Shown here in pieces: positions 1 through 9,700 of a DNA stretch of 64,000 nucleotides. The translations under genes were made by a program, and so were the position numbers. The notes under the pieces are model-generated. The model worked only from the letters and a program-made list of their open reading frames with translations, had not been told where the DNA came from and made no database searches. Numbering within the stretch: the first letter of the stretch is position 1; each line of letters begins with the position of its first letter. The stretch is from Anoplopoma fimbria (taxonomy: Eukaryota > Chordata > Actinopteri > Perciformes > Anoplopomatidae). The DNA lies in the NCBI RefSeq assembly GCF_027596085.1, contig NC_072467.1, positions 16,127,981-16,191,980 of the forward strand, read 5' to 3'.

Positions 1-1370
1 CCAATTTGCACGGGAACTAATAATAGATGTAAACTCAGAGAGCAAAGATTGCTCGTTAGATATCCCCCAAACGAGTTATATCTCATGTTTAACCACTACA
101 GAGACACCAGAGCCAGCGGCACATTTGTAAAGGCCTTGCCGAGATAAGGCTGTTGTCAACGGGGTACATGAGCACTCACCGCCCGGTCATCTATCTGGAA
201 CTCTCATATCTCCGAAAAACGTCGGCGCTATTTTCAAACAGGCTTTATCTTGATAAATCGACCGCATATTTTAAGTCTTAACAACTACATTCTCGCTTAA
301 AAAAATCTTAAAACTAAATTCCGTTACACAACAACAGCAGTATTTCGAAAATGATAACTTAAAGTTGTGAGTTTTCTCTGTCATTGTCCCCGCCATTTCT
401 TTTCAGCAGTTGGTGCGAAATGCATTCTGGGATACTTGGTTGTCCAAAGTCCACACAAGTCACCTCCGATGCATCCCCGATATGATGGGCGGAGCAAGAA
501 CATTTCCGGGCATTTAGACTGTACTTGGCTGAATGCGAACTTGTGTTTTGGAACAGTACTTGGGCCGCGCTAGATGACGTTTCACCAGTTCAGGAGGACA
601 CAAGTACAGAGAAGTTCACTTTTTGAGAAACAGCAGGTGTCACCTCAACGAATCACTGAAGTTAACCTGGTGGCCGTGTTTGTGTGTGCATTTTGGAGAA
701 TTTTTGTGTAATACTGGAGAAATAATAAGGCTTGCTGTGTGGTTAATTCTAAGCCGAACATCCTGCTGTCCTCCTTAGCCGCATCATTTTCTTAACGGGA
801 CACTGGGAACTGTAAAGTCTGTGAAACTTGGCTTAATCCTGTAGTACAGGACATCGCCATTCAACCATGGCTCTTTTTCTAATACCGATCTGACAGAACG
901 GAGGACTTTGGTGAGAAGAAAGAAGGAGGATAGTGCTTTACAGTGATTAACCCAAATTAATGCAAAAATGTAAGGAGCTGACAGGATTATATTTCACTAG
1001 AGCTGTAATGGTACCCTATAGAATTTAATAGAGAAAAAAAATTGTATTGATTGATTGAAGATGTCCAGTTCTAACCTTAGTATTATTTTATTTTTATGTT
1101 AGCACCAGGACCAAATTAGGCAACTGAGAGCAACCAGAGACCTCAAAGTTAACGTTAGCTGACTAGCAACACAGAGTAGCATATGTATTAGCTTCTTAGC
1201 ACAACTTGTTTGCGTTGAGCTGATAGGACATGTTTCAACAACCAGGCTTCATTCTGCCACATCATTTTCTTTTGATTTGTTATGTCAATTACAAAGTCTA
1301 CAACTTCAAAGCAACAGGCTGCAAAAAGTCGGCTTTAAAAAATAAGAAAAAAAAGTAATAAAATGAGGAA
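1..1370. other. No recognisable gene
   Basis: No exon, RNA gene or repeat family could be identified here. Open frames are short and show no recognisable domain. The stretch from about 380 to 560 is somewhat richer in CpG than its surroundings, which would fit a promoter-proximal or old repeat segment, but nothing decides between these. From about 1020 the sequence becomes AT-rich and grades into the tandem repeat that follows. Confidence 0.4.
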
Positions 1371-1755
1371 TATATTACTTAAAATAAGCAAAATTATCTG
1401 CCAACAGAACAGGAAGATTTGACTTAACAAGATTTTTAAAAACAAGTGAATATATCTAGCCTTAAAAACCCAGGGATATCTTAAAACTAGTGTGTTTAGA
1501 CTAATAACAAGTAGATTTGTATTGGTTCAAGGAAAATATTTAAGAATTATTTTCTCAATATGTAGGACAATGTGCTTAAAATCAGCATATGCTAGTGCCA
1601 TCATCTTCAAATAAGGTTTCATGCAAGTAAATATATCTTAAAGTCAGTACAGCCAAACTTCAAACAAGTACATTTGTCTAGATAAGCAAACCAAATTTAA
1701 GAATAGTTTTCTTGATATATAGGAAAATATACCTTTTATTCAACATATGCTAGTA
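1371..1755. repeat. Degenerate ~150-bp tandem repeat, left part
   Basis: Imperfect units recur with landmarks such as TTAAGAAT, a tract like TATGTAGGACAA and CATATGCTAG. One unit runs from about 1549 to 1697, and the next begins TTAAGAATAG and reaches CATATGCTAG at 1744-1753. The array resumes after the pogo insertion at 5097, so both parts are one repeat split by the transposon. Units are AT-rich and diverged, so period and copy number are approximate. Confidence 0.6.
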
Positions 1756-1756
1756 G

Positions 1757-1780
1757 GGTGAACATGGGTAAAGTGGGACA
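1757..1780 (+). repeat. Left terminal inverted repeat of the pogo element
   Basis: The 24 bases match the reverse complement of 5073-5096 with no mismatch. They begin GGTGAACATGGG and end in AAGTGGGACA. The last 14 bases are the motif that recurs in the subterminal arrays. Confidence 0.93.
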
Positions 1781-2050
1781 TAAACCCAGATATCATTTAT
1801 ATCAACATAGTATATTTGTAGAAAGCTGGGGTTGTCCTTTACATAATCAAATAATTTTAATTTAACCACTCTTATTGCAGATAGAATTAAACTCATGCAA
1901 AGGTCAACTGACCATCCCCCACATTTTCGGGGGGTACATTGGTAAAGTGGGACACACCTATTGTCAAAGTGGGACAATTTATTTTGGAGGCACAACTCAT
2001 TTTACATGGAGTTAAGCATGGAAAACATGTAGGCTATTTATTTGCATCAT

Positions 2051-2407
2051 TGTATTTATTTGATCTCATGAACTGCATTAAATTGCATTTACATGTTAAA
2101 ATGATTTCGTCCGAAATAATTTGCTAAATTCACTCACATAAAATAAAATAAACTACATGGAAAGCATAAAGCAGTTTGGGAAAAAATTCCAGGTCCAAGC
2201 ACTCAGTAGGATGCAAAAAATGATTTATTTATTATTAAGGGCTAAACCATTAAAAAACACCAACGCGTGTCGGCTCACCAGCCTTCATCAGGGAAAGCAT
2301 GTATCTATTTGGTCTCATGAACTGCATTACATGAACTGTTTATTAAATTAAATTGCATTTACATGTTAAAATGATTCTGTCCCAAATAATTTGTTAAATT
2401 CACTCAA
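2051..2407. repeat. Direct repeat flanking a ~165-bp insert inside the pogo element
   Basis: Two imperfect copies of about 85-105 bp lie at about 2051-2135 and 2301-2407. Both contain CATGAACTGCATTA, AATTGCATTTACATG and a tract ending AAATTCACTCA. Between them is an insert that includes the hammerhead-like motif at 2258-2294. The layout looks like an insertion that duplicated its target, or a local tandem duplication. The second copy also has a short internal duplication around ATGAACTG. Confidence 0.7.
2258..2294 (-). other. Degenerate hammerhead-ribozyme-like core
   Basis: On the minus strand the sequence reads CTGATGA, then a short stem-loop (GGC...GCC), then GACACGCG. A hammerhead ribozyme core has CUGAUGA, stem II, then GAAA. 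Here the GAAA position reads GACA, so the catalytic core appears mutated. Similar motifs are known in Penelope-like retroelements and related repeats in animals. A secondary-structure fit to the hammerhead model would test it. The assignment is inferred from the motif alone. Confidence 0.4.
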
Positions 2408-2526
2408 ACACTAATGCATTTCAACTTATTAGTTTTGAAAATACTGAAATTGAACTCATTAGATTCATTTTATAATTGTCTGTGCCCCAGCTAATGGGGA
2501 TCCTATTAAACTAAACTAAACTAAAC

Positions 2527-4353
2527 TCACAGCTCCCCCCGTAACATACAGCCTCTACAAGTAAAGCTTGTGTCATCGAAGACCCCATCAATTTCAGCAC
2601 ATGTTTGATGAAACCATCCATCACACAAGTCACATTTCACCCATTCCTCTTCTTTCTTTGGGTCTTCTGCTGCTCCATACCTGAGCTTGCATAAGCGGCA
2701 GACATCATCCCCCTCGCTACTGGAGCCAGGCTGGACTCTTTCTTTCTTAATGGCCGTCTTTCCTTTCTTCCCCCCACTCTTGCTTTTCTTTGGTTTTTTC
2801 TTTTCGATGTATTCAAAGTGTGCATTGCTTGTCAAGACGTATGAGGGTGGTTTTGCGCGTTTCTTAGTCGGCCCTCTTTTTCTCATTGGGATCTTAATCA
2901 GGTTAGAAAAGGTCACACCCTCATCTTCTTGTTCACAGCCAGCCAGGGGTAAGGCCACCTCTATCACAGGTGGTATAAATGGTTCGTCACATGTTGGGCC
3001 TATTGGGGTAGCCTCCTCTCCTACCACCACTTCCCCACCTATCCACTCTGATATTTCAGGCTCAGGTTCAGGCTCAGTTTCAGGCTCAGGTTGTTCAGGT
3101 TGCAGGGGTCTTTCTGAGGTCACAGCGGGTTCAAAGATCCGCTCTCCTAGGGACTTTATGTCAACAGGAAACATACCTGTGCCCCTGAAGCCAGCTTGTG
3201 CTGTTTTCACAGATGCAGCCTTTTTCCAGGCCTTGCTAAACAGAGTGAAGAACATCGTCTTAGTCAGTTTTCCTCCACCTGTCTGGACAATGAAGTCCCA
3301 TCCCTCATTGGTCCAGTGGCTTTTGAGGGATTTGAAGAGTGACTTGTCAGCTGGCTGAAGGTGGTGGGTTGCATGGGCAGGGTAACACATGACATGTATA
3401 TTTGTGGCCTTCATCAGCTTGAGAAAGTCCGGGTTGTACACATGACTGCTGTGTCCATCCAACAGCAGCACATGTGGCCTTGGGTCATTTTTGTCCAGCA
3501 TAGAAACAAACTGTTTCCCCCAATCCACCAGTAACTCACTGTTGATCCAACCAGAATCTGATACCCTGAGAATGGTGTCTCGGGGCTTGTTCAAAAGCCA
3601 TTCAGGTTTAAGTCTTTTGGCCTTAAAGATGACGAGCGTTGGCCCATACTCTCCTGCGGCATTGAAGGAGGCCAAGACTGTGGTGGTCTCCCCCCTTTCC
3701 CCGGATGTTATTTGAAAACACGGCTGGCCTCTTTCTCCAACAGCATTTGAAGTGAGGAAGTGGTCTTGGAGGCCGGTCTCATCAAGATTCCAGATGTGGC
3801 TGGGAAGATCCTTGATGCTCAAGGAGGTGAGAAGGTTGTCATAGATCTCAAACCATTTCCCCACAGTCACTCTGTTCACACAACCTGCCCTATTAGCCGA
3901 CAGACCCTCTGGCTTTCTCAGCCCAATGGTCTTGCTATGCCGGCGCAGGAAACTGTCCATCCAGTACTGCCCGGCTTGCTGTGTGGCATCAGAAAAACCT
4001 GCAATGCCATTGCCCTGAGCAAACTTGTACACCAGCCTCTGAATGTCATTTCTTCTGAAAGGAAATCCGCGGCTAGCAAGAAGTTTGATGTGCCCTAGCA
4101 GCTCTTCCTCACTCTCTGTGGACAAAATCCGCTTCCTGCAACTGACATGTTCATGTCCTTTAACCTTATCCTTAATGCGACGCTGTAATGTGCTCTTAGG
4201 AACACACCATGCACGGGCAATCACACGTAACTTCGGCTTGAAGCCATTTGCCTCTCTCTCCTTGTATTCCTCTATCGCTCCCTTCATACGCTCCTCACAC
4301 CACTTATTTAGGACTCTCTTCTTCTGCTTTTCTCCCTTTCCCTTTCCTCTCAC
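2527..4353 (-). CDS. Pogo-type transposase with C-terminal PHD finger
   Basis: Catalyses cut-and-paste transposition of the surrounding element. Residues 41-60 form a psq-like helix-turn-helix (RVIARAWCVPKSTLQRRI), followed by a second DNA-binding segment to about residue 150. The DDE_1 catalytic domain has D191 (NLDETG), D299 (LLLDGHSSH) and D336 (LQPADKS), a DD36D spacing. A Glu/Pro-rich linker lies around residues 416-435 and Lys-rich segments follow. A C4HC3 PHD finger occupies residues 552-602 (CRLC, CDLC, H-x2-C, CRGC) and could read histone tails. The 5' end is uncertain: the codon at 4353 is GTG, no in-frame ATG precedes it, and TTTCAG just upstream near 4375 looks like a 3' splice site. 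Either an upstream exon supplies the start or translation begins at Met23 (4287). The 608-codon frame has no internal stop. Confidence 0.88.
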   Translation of the reverse strand: MRGKGKGEKQKKRVLNKWCEERMKGAIEEYKEREANGFKPKLRVIARAWCVPKSTLQRRIKDKVKGHEHVSCRKRILSTESEEELLGHIKLLASRGFPFRRNDIQRLVYKFAQGNGIAGFSDATQQAGQYWMDSFLRRHSKTIGLRKPEGLSANRAGCVNRVTVGKWFEIYDNLLTSLSIKDLPSHIWNLDETGLQDHFLTSNAVGERGQPCFQITSGERGETTTVLASFNAAGEYGPTLVIFKAKRLKPEWLLNKPRDTILRVSDSGWINSELLVDWGKQFVSMLDKNDPRPHVLLLDGHSSHVYNPDFLKLMKATNIHVMCYPAHATHHLQPADKSLFKSLKSHWTNEGWDFIVQTGGGKLTKTMFFTLFSKAWKKAASVKTAQAGFRGTGMFPVDIKSLGERIFEPAVTSERPLQPEQPEPETEPEPEPEISEWIGGEVVVGEEATPIGPTCDEPFIPPVIEVALPLAGCEQEDEGVTFSNLIKIPMRKRGPTKKRAKPPSYVLTSNAHFEYIEKKKPKKSKSGGKKGKTAIKKERVQPGSSSEGDDVCRLCKLRYGAAEDPKKEEEWVKCDLCDGWFHQTCAEIDGVFDDTSFTCRGCMLRGEL

Positions 4354-5072
4354 TCTCTGCTTTTCTGGTCCCTGAAATACATGTTCAGTTCATTAACTAT
4401 AGGAAATAAACTAATATACCACTGAAATACACCATCAACCCCACATTTTCTTTATTATTCCATCTGATGGTAAGATATTGTGGAGGGCTAACGTGGCTAA
4501 CTAGCATTCAATTTAATAAAGTTGATAATAAAGTATATAGCCTTTTGAGATGAAAATGACATTAACAGTGTTTCATTTATACAATATTTGGACAAAAGTT
4601 CAGTTAAATAATAGTTAAATGAGCATAATAGTACTTTATTTGCTGTCCCACTTTAACAATAATGCTTGTCCCACTTTACCAAGTACACTACTGGTAAAGT
4701 GGGACAGCAGGATATTTGCCCCTAACTAAAATATTTAATCAAATAAATTCATTATTTTTTAACTTTTTGACACTTAAAGTAGTCACATTACATATGAAAA
4801 CAACTTTACATGCCTAACATTTAAATCTAAGATTATATTGGCCTTAACACAATTGACCTCTAATCCCCATGTCATTTGTCTTACCATTGTTTTTCGCGCT
4901 TCTGCCCGTGAATGTAGTCTGACCACGCCCCCATGCATGACATCACACCCACACTGCCAATGATGTTTCACTCTCTACATCCCAGAGTGTATTAAACCAA
5001 TGGGTTCTCACTCCCAAGGCACAACCACGCAAAGATATTCACAAAAAGGCTTAGCTGTCCCACTTTACCAGT

Positions 5073-5096
5073 TGTCCCACTTTACCCATGTTCACC
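5073..5096 (-). repeat. Right terminal inverted repeat of the pogo element
   Basis: A perfect 24-bp inverse match to 1757-1780. It is followed by TA at 5097-5098 and then by the resumed tandem repeat. A second TGTCCCACTTTACC copy lies just inside, near 5057. Confidence 0.93.
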
Positions 5097-5340
5097 TATT
5101 ATCAGCTCCAAACAAGGACTTATGTTAGGCAACATACACTGCAATCAAGTATATTCGCCTAGATAATGAGAACAATTTAAGAATTATTTATTCTAGTATG
5201 TAGAACAAAATCACTTAAATTTAGTATCCAATGCTACTGTAAAATTCTTTAAATAAGAGTAAATTCCCTAACACTTAAGGGAGAAAAAACATTTATCAGG
5301 CTTGGTACTTAGTTAAACAAATACATGAATCTAAATTTTT
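5097..5340. repeat. Degenerate ~150-bp tandem repeat, right part
   Basis: Continues the array interrupted by the pogo element. The TA plus TTATCAGCTCCAAACAAGG aligns without a gap to the corresponding part of the unit at about 1593-1615. Another TTAAGAATTATTTATTCTAG landmark follows near 5178. Confidence 0.6.
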
Positions 5341-5412
5341 TTTCAAAGTCTTTATTGCCTTTCAAGTACAACTTTTCCTTTACAGTAGAAACAGTAAAAG
5401 CCTGAACTTACT

Positions 5413-5705
5413 ATTACAGGAAAAATCCGACGATTTTTCATATAGTTCTCCGTTTTGAGGTCAAGGAGTACTGTCGGTACGAAAGCCCCCCAAAAACAAT
5501 CGGTTTTACCTAGCAAGAGTTGCATCAGCCAGCAGCTAACACAGACAGGCAGCTACAGCTCTTCACTCTGGGGGCATGGCAGCCTCCATGTACATGCAAC
5601 TCTTGCTAGGTAAAACCGATTGTTTTTGGGGGCTTTCGTACCGACAGTACTCCTTGACCTCAAAACGGAGAACTATATGAAAACTCGTCGGATTTTTCCT
5701 GTAAT
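5413..5705. repeat. Foldback element 1 (long inverted repeat)
   Basis: Arms of about 110 bp (about 5413-5527 and 5594-5705) are near-perfect inverse copies, from ATTACAGGAAAA to ACCTAGCAAGAGTTGCAT. They enclose a loop of about 66 bp containing AGCTAACACAGACAGGCAGC. No coding capacity is seen. As RNA or single-stranded DNA it would form a long hairpin. It is probably a non-autonomous foldback or MITE-type element. Confidence 0.85.
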
Positions 5706-5713
5706 AATACGTT

Positions 5714-6096
5714 TTGAAGATCATGTGCCGAGCTGGAGTGTTTTATTGGAGAAATCCGACGAGTTTTTACATAGATCTCCATTTCAAGTCACAGAGTACT
5801 GTCAATACAAAAAAAACAAAAAACTGTTTGGTCTTACCTAGCTCGAGTTGCATCAGCCAGCAGCTAACACAGACAGGCAGCTACAGCTCCTCACTCTGGG
5901 GGCATGGCAGCCTCCATGTACATGCCCCCAGAGTTTAGCACTGTAGCTGCCTGTCTGCGTTAGCTGCTGGCTGAGCTAGGTAAAACCAAACAGTTTTTTT
6001 TTCCGTACTGACAGTACTCTTTGACTTGAAATGGAGATATGTAAAAACTCATCGGATTTTTCCAAATAAACACTCCAGCTCGGCGCATGATCTTCA
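5714..6096. repeat. Foldback element 2, adjacent relative of element 1
   Basis: Outer arms run from TTGAAGATCATG (5714) to CATGATCTTCAA (ending 6096). Arms are about 180-190 bp with a very short loop near 5908-5920. Arm segments such as the TTTCAAGTCACAGAGTACTG and ACCTAGCT tracts, and the loop-derived AGCTAACACAGACAGGCAGC, are homologous to element 1. The two hairpins are therefore diverged relatives in tandem, separated by under 10 bp. Confidence 0.85.
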
Positions 6097-6149
6097 ATGA
6101 AGATTTTTTAAAGAGCAAACTAAAAAGTGAAAAACATGCATCTATCTAC

Positions 6150-6310
6150 ATGAGGAAGTCATGTCCTGGCTGTGGATAGTATCCAAGAGAACTTGCGCAG
6201 ACAGAAGTGTGCACACTTAGGATATCTAAGGTGAAAGATAATGCATGCCATTTTACATTGTGCTAACATCAATATCCTCTTTTGGGAAGGTCATGCAGCT
6301 GAACTTAACA
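6150..6310 (-). pseudogene. Partial duplicate of the neighbouring gene's last exon
   Basis: This stretch parallels 6450-6610, inside the final exon of the SAMD3-like gene. It shares TGAGGAAGTCATGTCCTGG, then GTGAAAGAT and CAATATCCTCTTTTGGGAA-type tracts. It has diverged by substitutions and small deletions and does not keep the reading frame. Both copies sit near similar AGCAAACTAAAAAGT sequences (about 6112 and 6308), so a local tandem duplication followed by decay is likely. Confidence 0.65.
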
Positions 6311-6406
6311 GCAAACTAAAAAGTAAAAAACACGTAAGGCAAAAAAAAAAAAAAAGCCACAGCCTCAAAACAAACCAAAACAAGATTATCCACTCTCATT
6401 TCCACT

Positions 6407-6715
6407 TTAAGCTAAGAATTTCTTCCACTCGCCTATAGCCTTCCTATATGAGGAAGTCATGTCCTGGTCGTGGATGGCATCCAGGAGAACCTCGGTCTGC
6501 AGCACAGACATGAGTGTGGCAACGCACTTGGGATATGTAAGGTGAAAGATGTAATAGCATGCCATGAGATACATTACGCTAGCATCGATATCCTCTTTTG
6601 GGAAAGTCAACACAGGCGTGGTTCCAATAGATAGTATGCAGTTAGTTTCACTGACAACAACGACCGGGCTGGAGAGTGGTCTTGCTCGTAGAAAGGTGTT
6701 GGGGTCTTCTGTAGG
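6407..6715 (-). CDS. SAMD3-like gene, last coding exon
   Basis: The acceptor GTCAG lies at 6720-6716 and the stop TAA at 6409-6407. It enters in phase 0 and encodes PTEDPNTF through EWKKFLA, including the conserved block around YLMACYYIFHLTYPKC. Confidence 0.7.
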   Translation of the reverse strand, partial: PTEDPNTFLRARPLSSPVVVVSETNCILSIGTTPVLTFPKEDIDASVMYLMACYYIFHLTYPKCVATLMSVLQTEVLLDAIHDQDMTSSYRKAIGEWKKFLA

Positions 6716-9700
6716 CTGACAAACACAAAAAGAAAAATAAATACCACAATGCACTTTTTGTATTGTATGGTAAAGTAAATGTGAAAATTCTTATGCATAT
6801 ACATTTTCTTACCTTAAGGATGTGAAGCAAAGCCTCACTTGCATGTCCCAACTTCTTGGGTGGAGCCACAGGTGATGGAAATAAGTCTGGCAATGCCTTC
6901 ATCAGGGCGATTGACTGCTGTGCTGTTAAAAAACAAGACAAAAAAGTAATTTTTAAAAAAGTAGTTTTTCTGCAGCCAGTTATTAAACAAACATTAATAC
7001 TTCTGTGGGATTCTCAATTGTTATGTTCTGTAATAACCTTTGTCCAACAGTGGAGGCCTCATGACCTTCTTGAAAACGCCATAAAACTGTGCCCTCTCAA
7101 AAAAGGTCGCCCGCCGGGTATTTAGTTCAGGTAGGAAGTGGGGGTTCCCTTGATCGAGGATCCGCCGGAGTTCATCCATTAGCTAACACACAGGGAGACA
7201 AAAGATAGAGAAGAGATGTAAAAATTAAAATTTACATTACAATTCAAATCTAACAGAGTTAAACTTTAACCTTCGGATGAGACATTAAACCGAGGTCACG
7301 ACTCACTGTGGTCATTAAAGATCCCATGGCACTTATTGCAAAGAGTAGGGGGTTCCCCAGTGTCCTGGCTAAATTCCCAACCTGGCCCCCTAATCATCCC
7401 CTCACTCTAATTGACTCATTCAGATCCTCACTCTCCACCTCAAGCTGGTGTGTGGTGAGTGTTTTGGAACATAATGGTTGCCGCATCACCCAGGTGGGTG
7501 CTACACATTGGTGGTGGTTAGCGAGTGTTGTAATTCCTAGGCTTAGGAAGCAGAGGGCTGCATAAAATGAATACATATGCTTACATGGTCCAATTCTCCA
7601 AAGCAGGGATACGCCTCAAGGATCTTGACAGGCCTGTCCTGCTCCTTAGTCACATCGGAGTCAATGAAGGCGCGTCTTGACTGGAATTCAAGGTCTAGGA
7701 GCTGGGCAACATCCTTCTTGTTTGGCCTGGCCTTGGTTTTATACATGTCCTGCAGAGTTTTATAATGTCTTGCCTGATACTGCAGGCTGTCCGAAGTGTC
7801 TGATGCTAGAAAAACAAACTTCATCAATTAACATTTAAACATAGCCATACCAAACATTAAAGCTGCCGTCGGCAGGCCTTCAAAATTTCACGCACGGAGA
7901 ACTTTCGTGCGCATGAATGGGGGCGGGCTCGATAGCAGCGTGTGCACAAGCTGTGATTGACAGGTAGCAATTCCTCCCCCCTGGTTGGTTAAACAAAACC
8001 AGGAGCTCTCGATTTTTGCAAGCACGATTACAGGCTGATTACAGGCTTTAGAGGGAGCTAGAGCATTCGGGATTTTTTCTAAACAGCCTATTTAATATTC
8101 TACTTCCAGAATCCCATGACAGTTCAAGCTAATATGACTCAAAACATGCTGCCGACGGCAGCTTTAAGACCATAATTTCCATTTCAGACATTACAGGTTA
8201 ACTGGGCCATTAACACGCAAATACACACGTCACCATTTTATAAAATTGGATTATTCGCCATCTCCCCTAGAGTTAGATAAGTGAACAAAAACATTTTTGT
8301 CTCCGTGCATGCATTGTTGTAGTGCGGCAGCGCCCCCGCTAGGTTAGCTTATGCAAATTTAGACGAGGCGAAGTCAATACGTGCCTAGGAGATCACCTCG
8401 TCTTAATCTACATTGCCATTTGTACTGGTTGTGAAGACAGAGGGCCCTATCTTGCATCCGGCGCAAGTGACTTAGTCACTGGCGCATGTGTCGTTGCTAG
8501 TTTACAACTGGCGCAGAGCGTTCTTTTGCCACCAGCGCCACTCGCCGGTAAATTAGGGAATGATCTTGCGCCCCAAGGGGCGGTTCGGCGGAAGGAGGAG
8601 GCGTGTTCTGGCGCAAACGGTATTTTGCCGTTTCTGAAAACCATTGCGCTACTGACCAGGAAATACCTGGTTTAAAGTCAGTGGCGCGTTGTTCAGATGC
8701 TATTTTAAGGGCGCATGCATACATGCGCATGCGATGCATACGGATTGCTTGTGCACCTCGCGCATACACTTTGCTTCTCTCATCTACACGGACAGCAGTT
8801 CCCATTTTTGCAAACCATACATAATTACAAGGAAAATAAAATGTTACCACACAAGGAAAATCATTGTGGTGTCCATAAAGATAAAATGAATAGGCATAAA
8901 TCTAGCGTACACATTTACCCAAATTATTCACGCGAATTGTAGCAGGCGTAATGACGGATCAAATTAACCTGGTTGACCAATAGTGGCAAGAGACACATGT
9001 ATATAAGGAATGGACACCTGTCAAAGTGGGTTGTCCGTCAAGAATCAGGAACCACAATTCTGAAGACTGCGAAATCACCTTCTGTAAGTCCATTTAAAAC
9101 CTTACTCTGCAACTTACCAGTTAAGTTGAGGTTACTCATAATTTTTCTATTGCACAGTGGAATGGAATACGTCTTGGGACAGAGGATCAGACGCCAAAGG
9201 GAGAGGGTCTACCGGCCCAGCAGCAGCACGGGAGAGGAGAGCTCATCTGTCAGAGGAGCTGCATCGTATATAGTGAGGTAAGCAAACTAATGACATCTCC
9301 GCTCTATTGTTTAGCATTGTACAAATATTACCATGCATTCATAACCTTGTGAGTCAGAGAAAGTGAGCCCAAAACATCGGAAAGTATAGTATGTCCTTGA
9401 GACATTTTTTATTCGGCTTGTCCAAATGTTAGGCGTAAATGAAAAAAAATAATACAAAACGAAAAATGAAAAGTTGCAAAGATTTGAAGGAAAAAATATT
9501 TATTTTCTCCCTCCTCTGTAAGGCCTTTTACGCCTGCCTCGGCGGGATCCAACAAATGAGGGTCCGGGAGTGGCGACGCTGGATGTGCTCCTGGTGGAGC
9601 GGGTGGACGGAGATGGAATGGGGGAGGAAGGGGCACAACAGGGGAGGAAGGGGCACAACAGGGGGGAGGGGAAGGGGCACAACAGGGGAGGAGGTGGGTC

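Larger units (their letters stand above)
1756..5096 (-). mobile_element. Complete pogo-type DNA transposon with DDE-PHD transposase
   Basis: A 3.34-kb element is bounded by TA dinucleotides (1754-1755 and 5097-5098). A perfect 24-bp inverted repeat starts GGTGAACATGGG (1757-1780 and 5073-5096), and the left end has one extra G. The motif GGTAAAGTGGGACA, or a close variant, recurs inside both ends (near 1940, 1964, 4645, 4668, 4692 and 5057) in both orientations and probably forms transposase binding sites. Only one long open frame is present (minus strand, 2527-4353). The TA target and DDE_1-type catalytic domain place it in the pogo branch of the Tc1/mariner/IS630 group. The flanks are consecutive pieces of the same tandem repeat, so the empty site can be read directly. 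No disruption of the open frame is seen, so the copy is probably young. Confidence 0.9.

Noticed and set aside
2687..4375. Plus-strand frames of up to 223 codons across the pogo transposase
   Set aside because: They are antisense shadows of the minus-strand DDE-PHD frame with no domain of their own.
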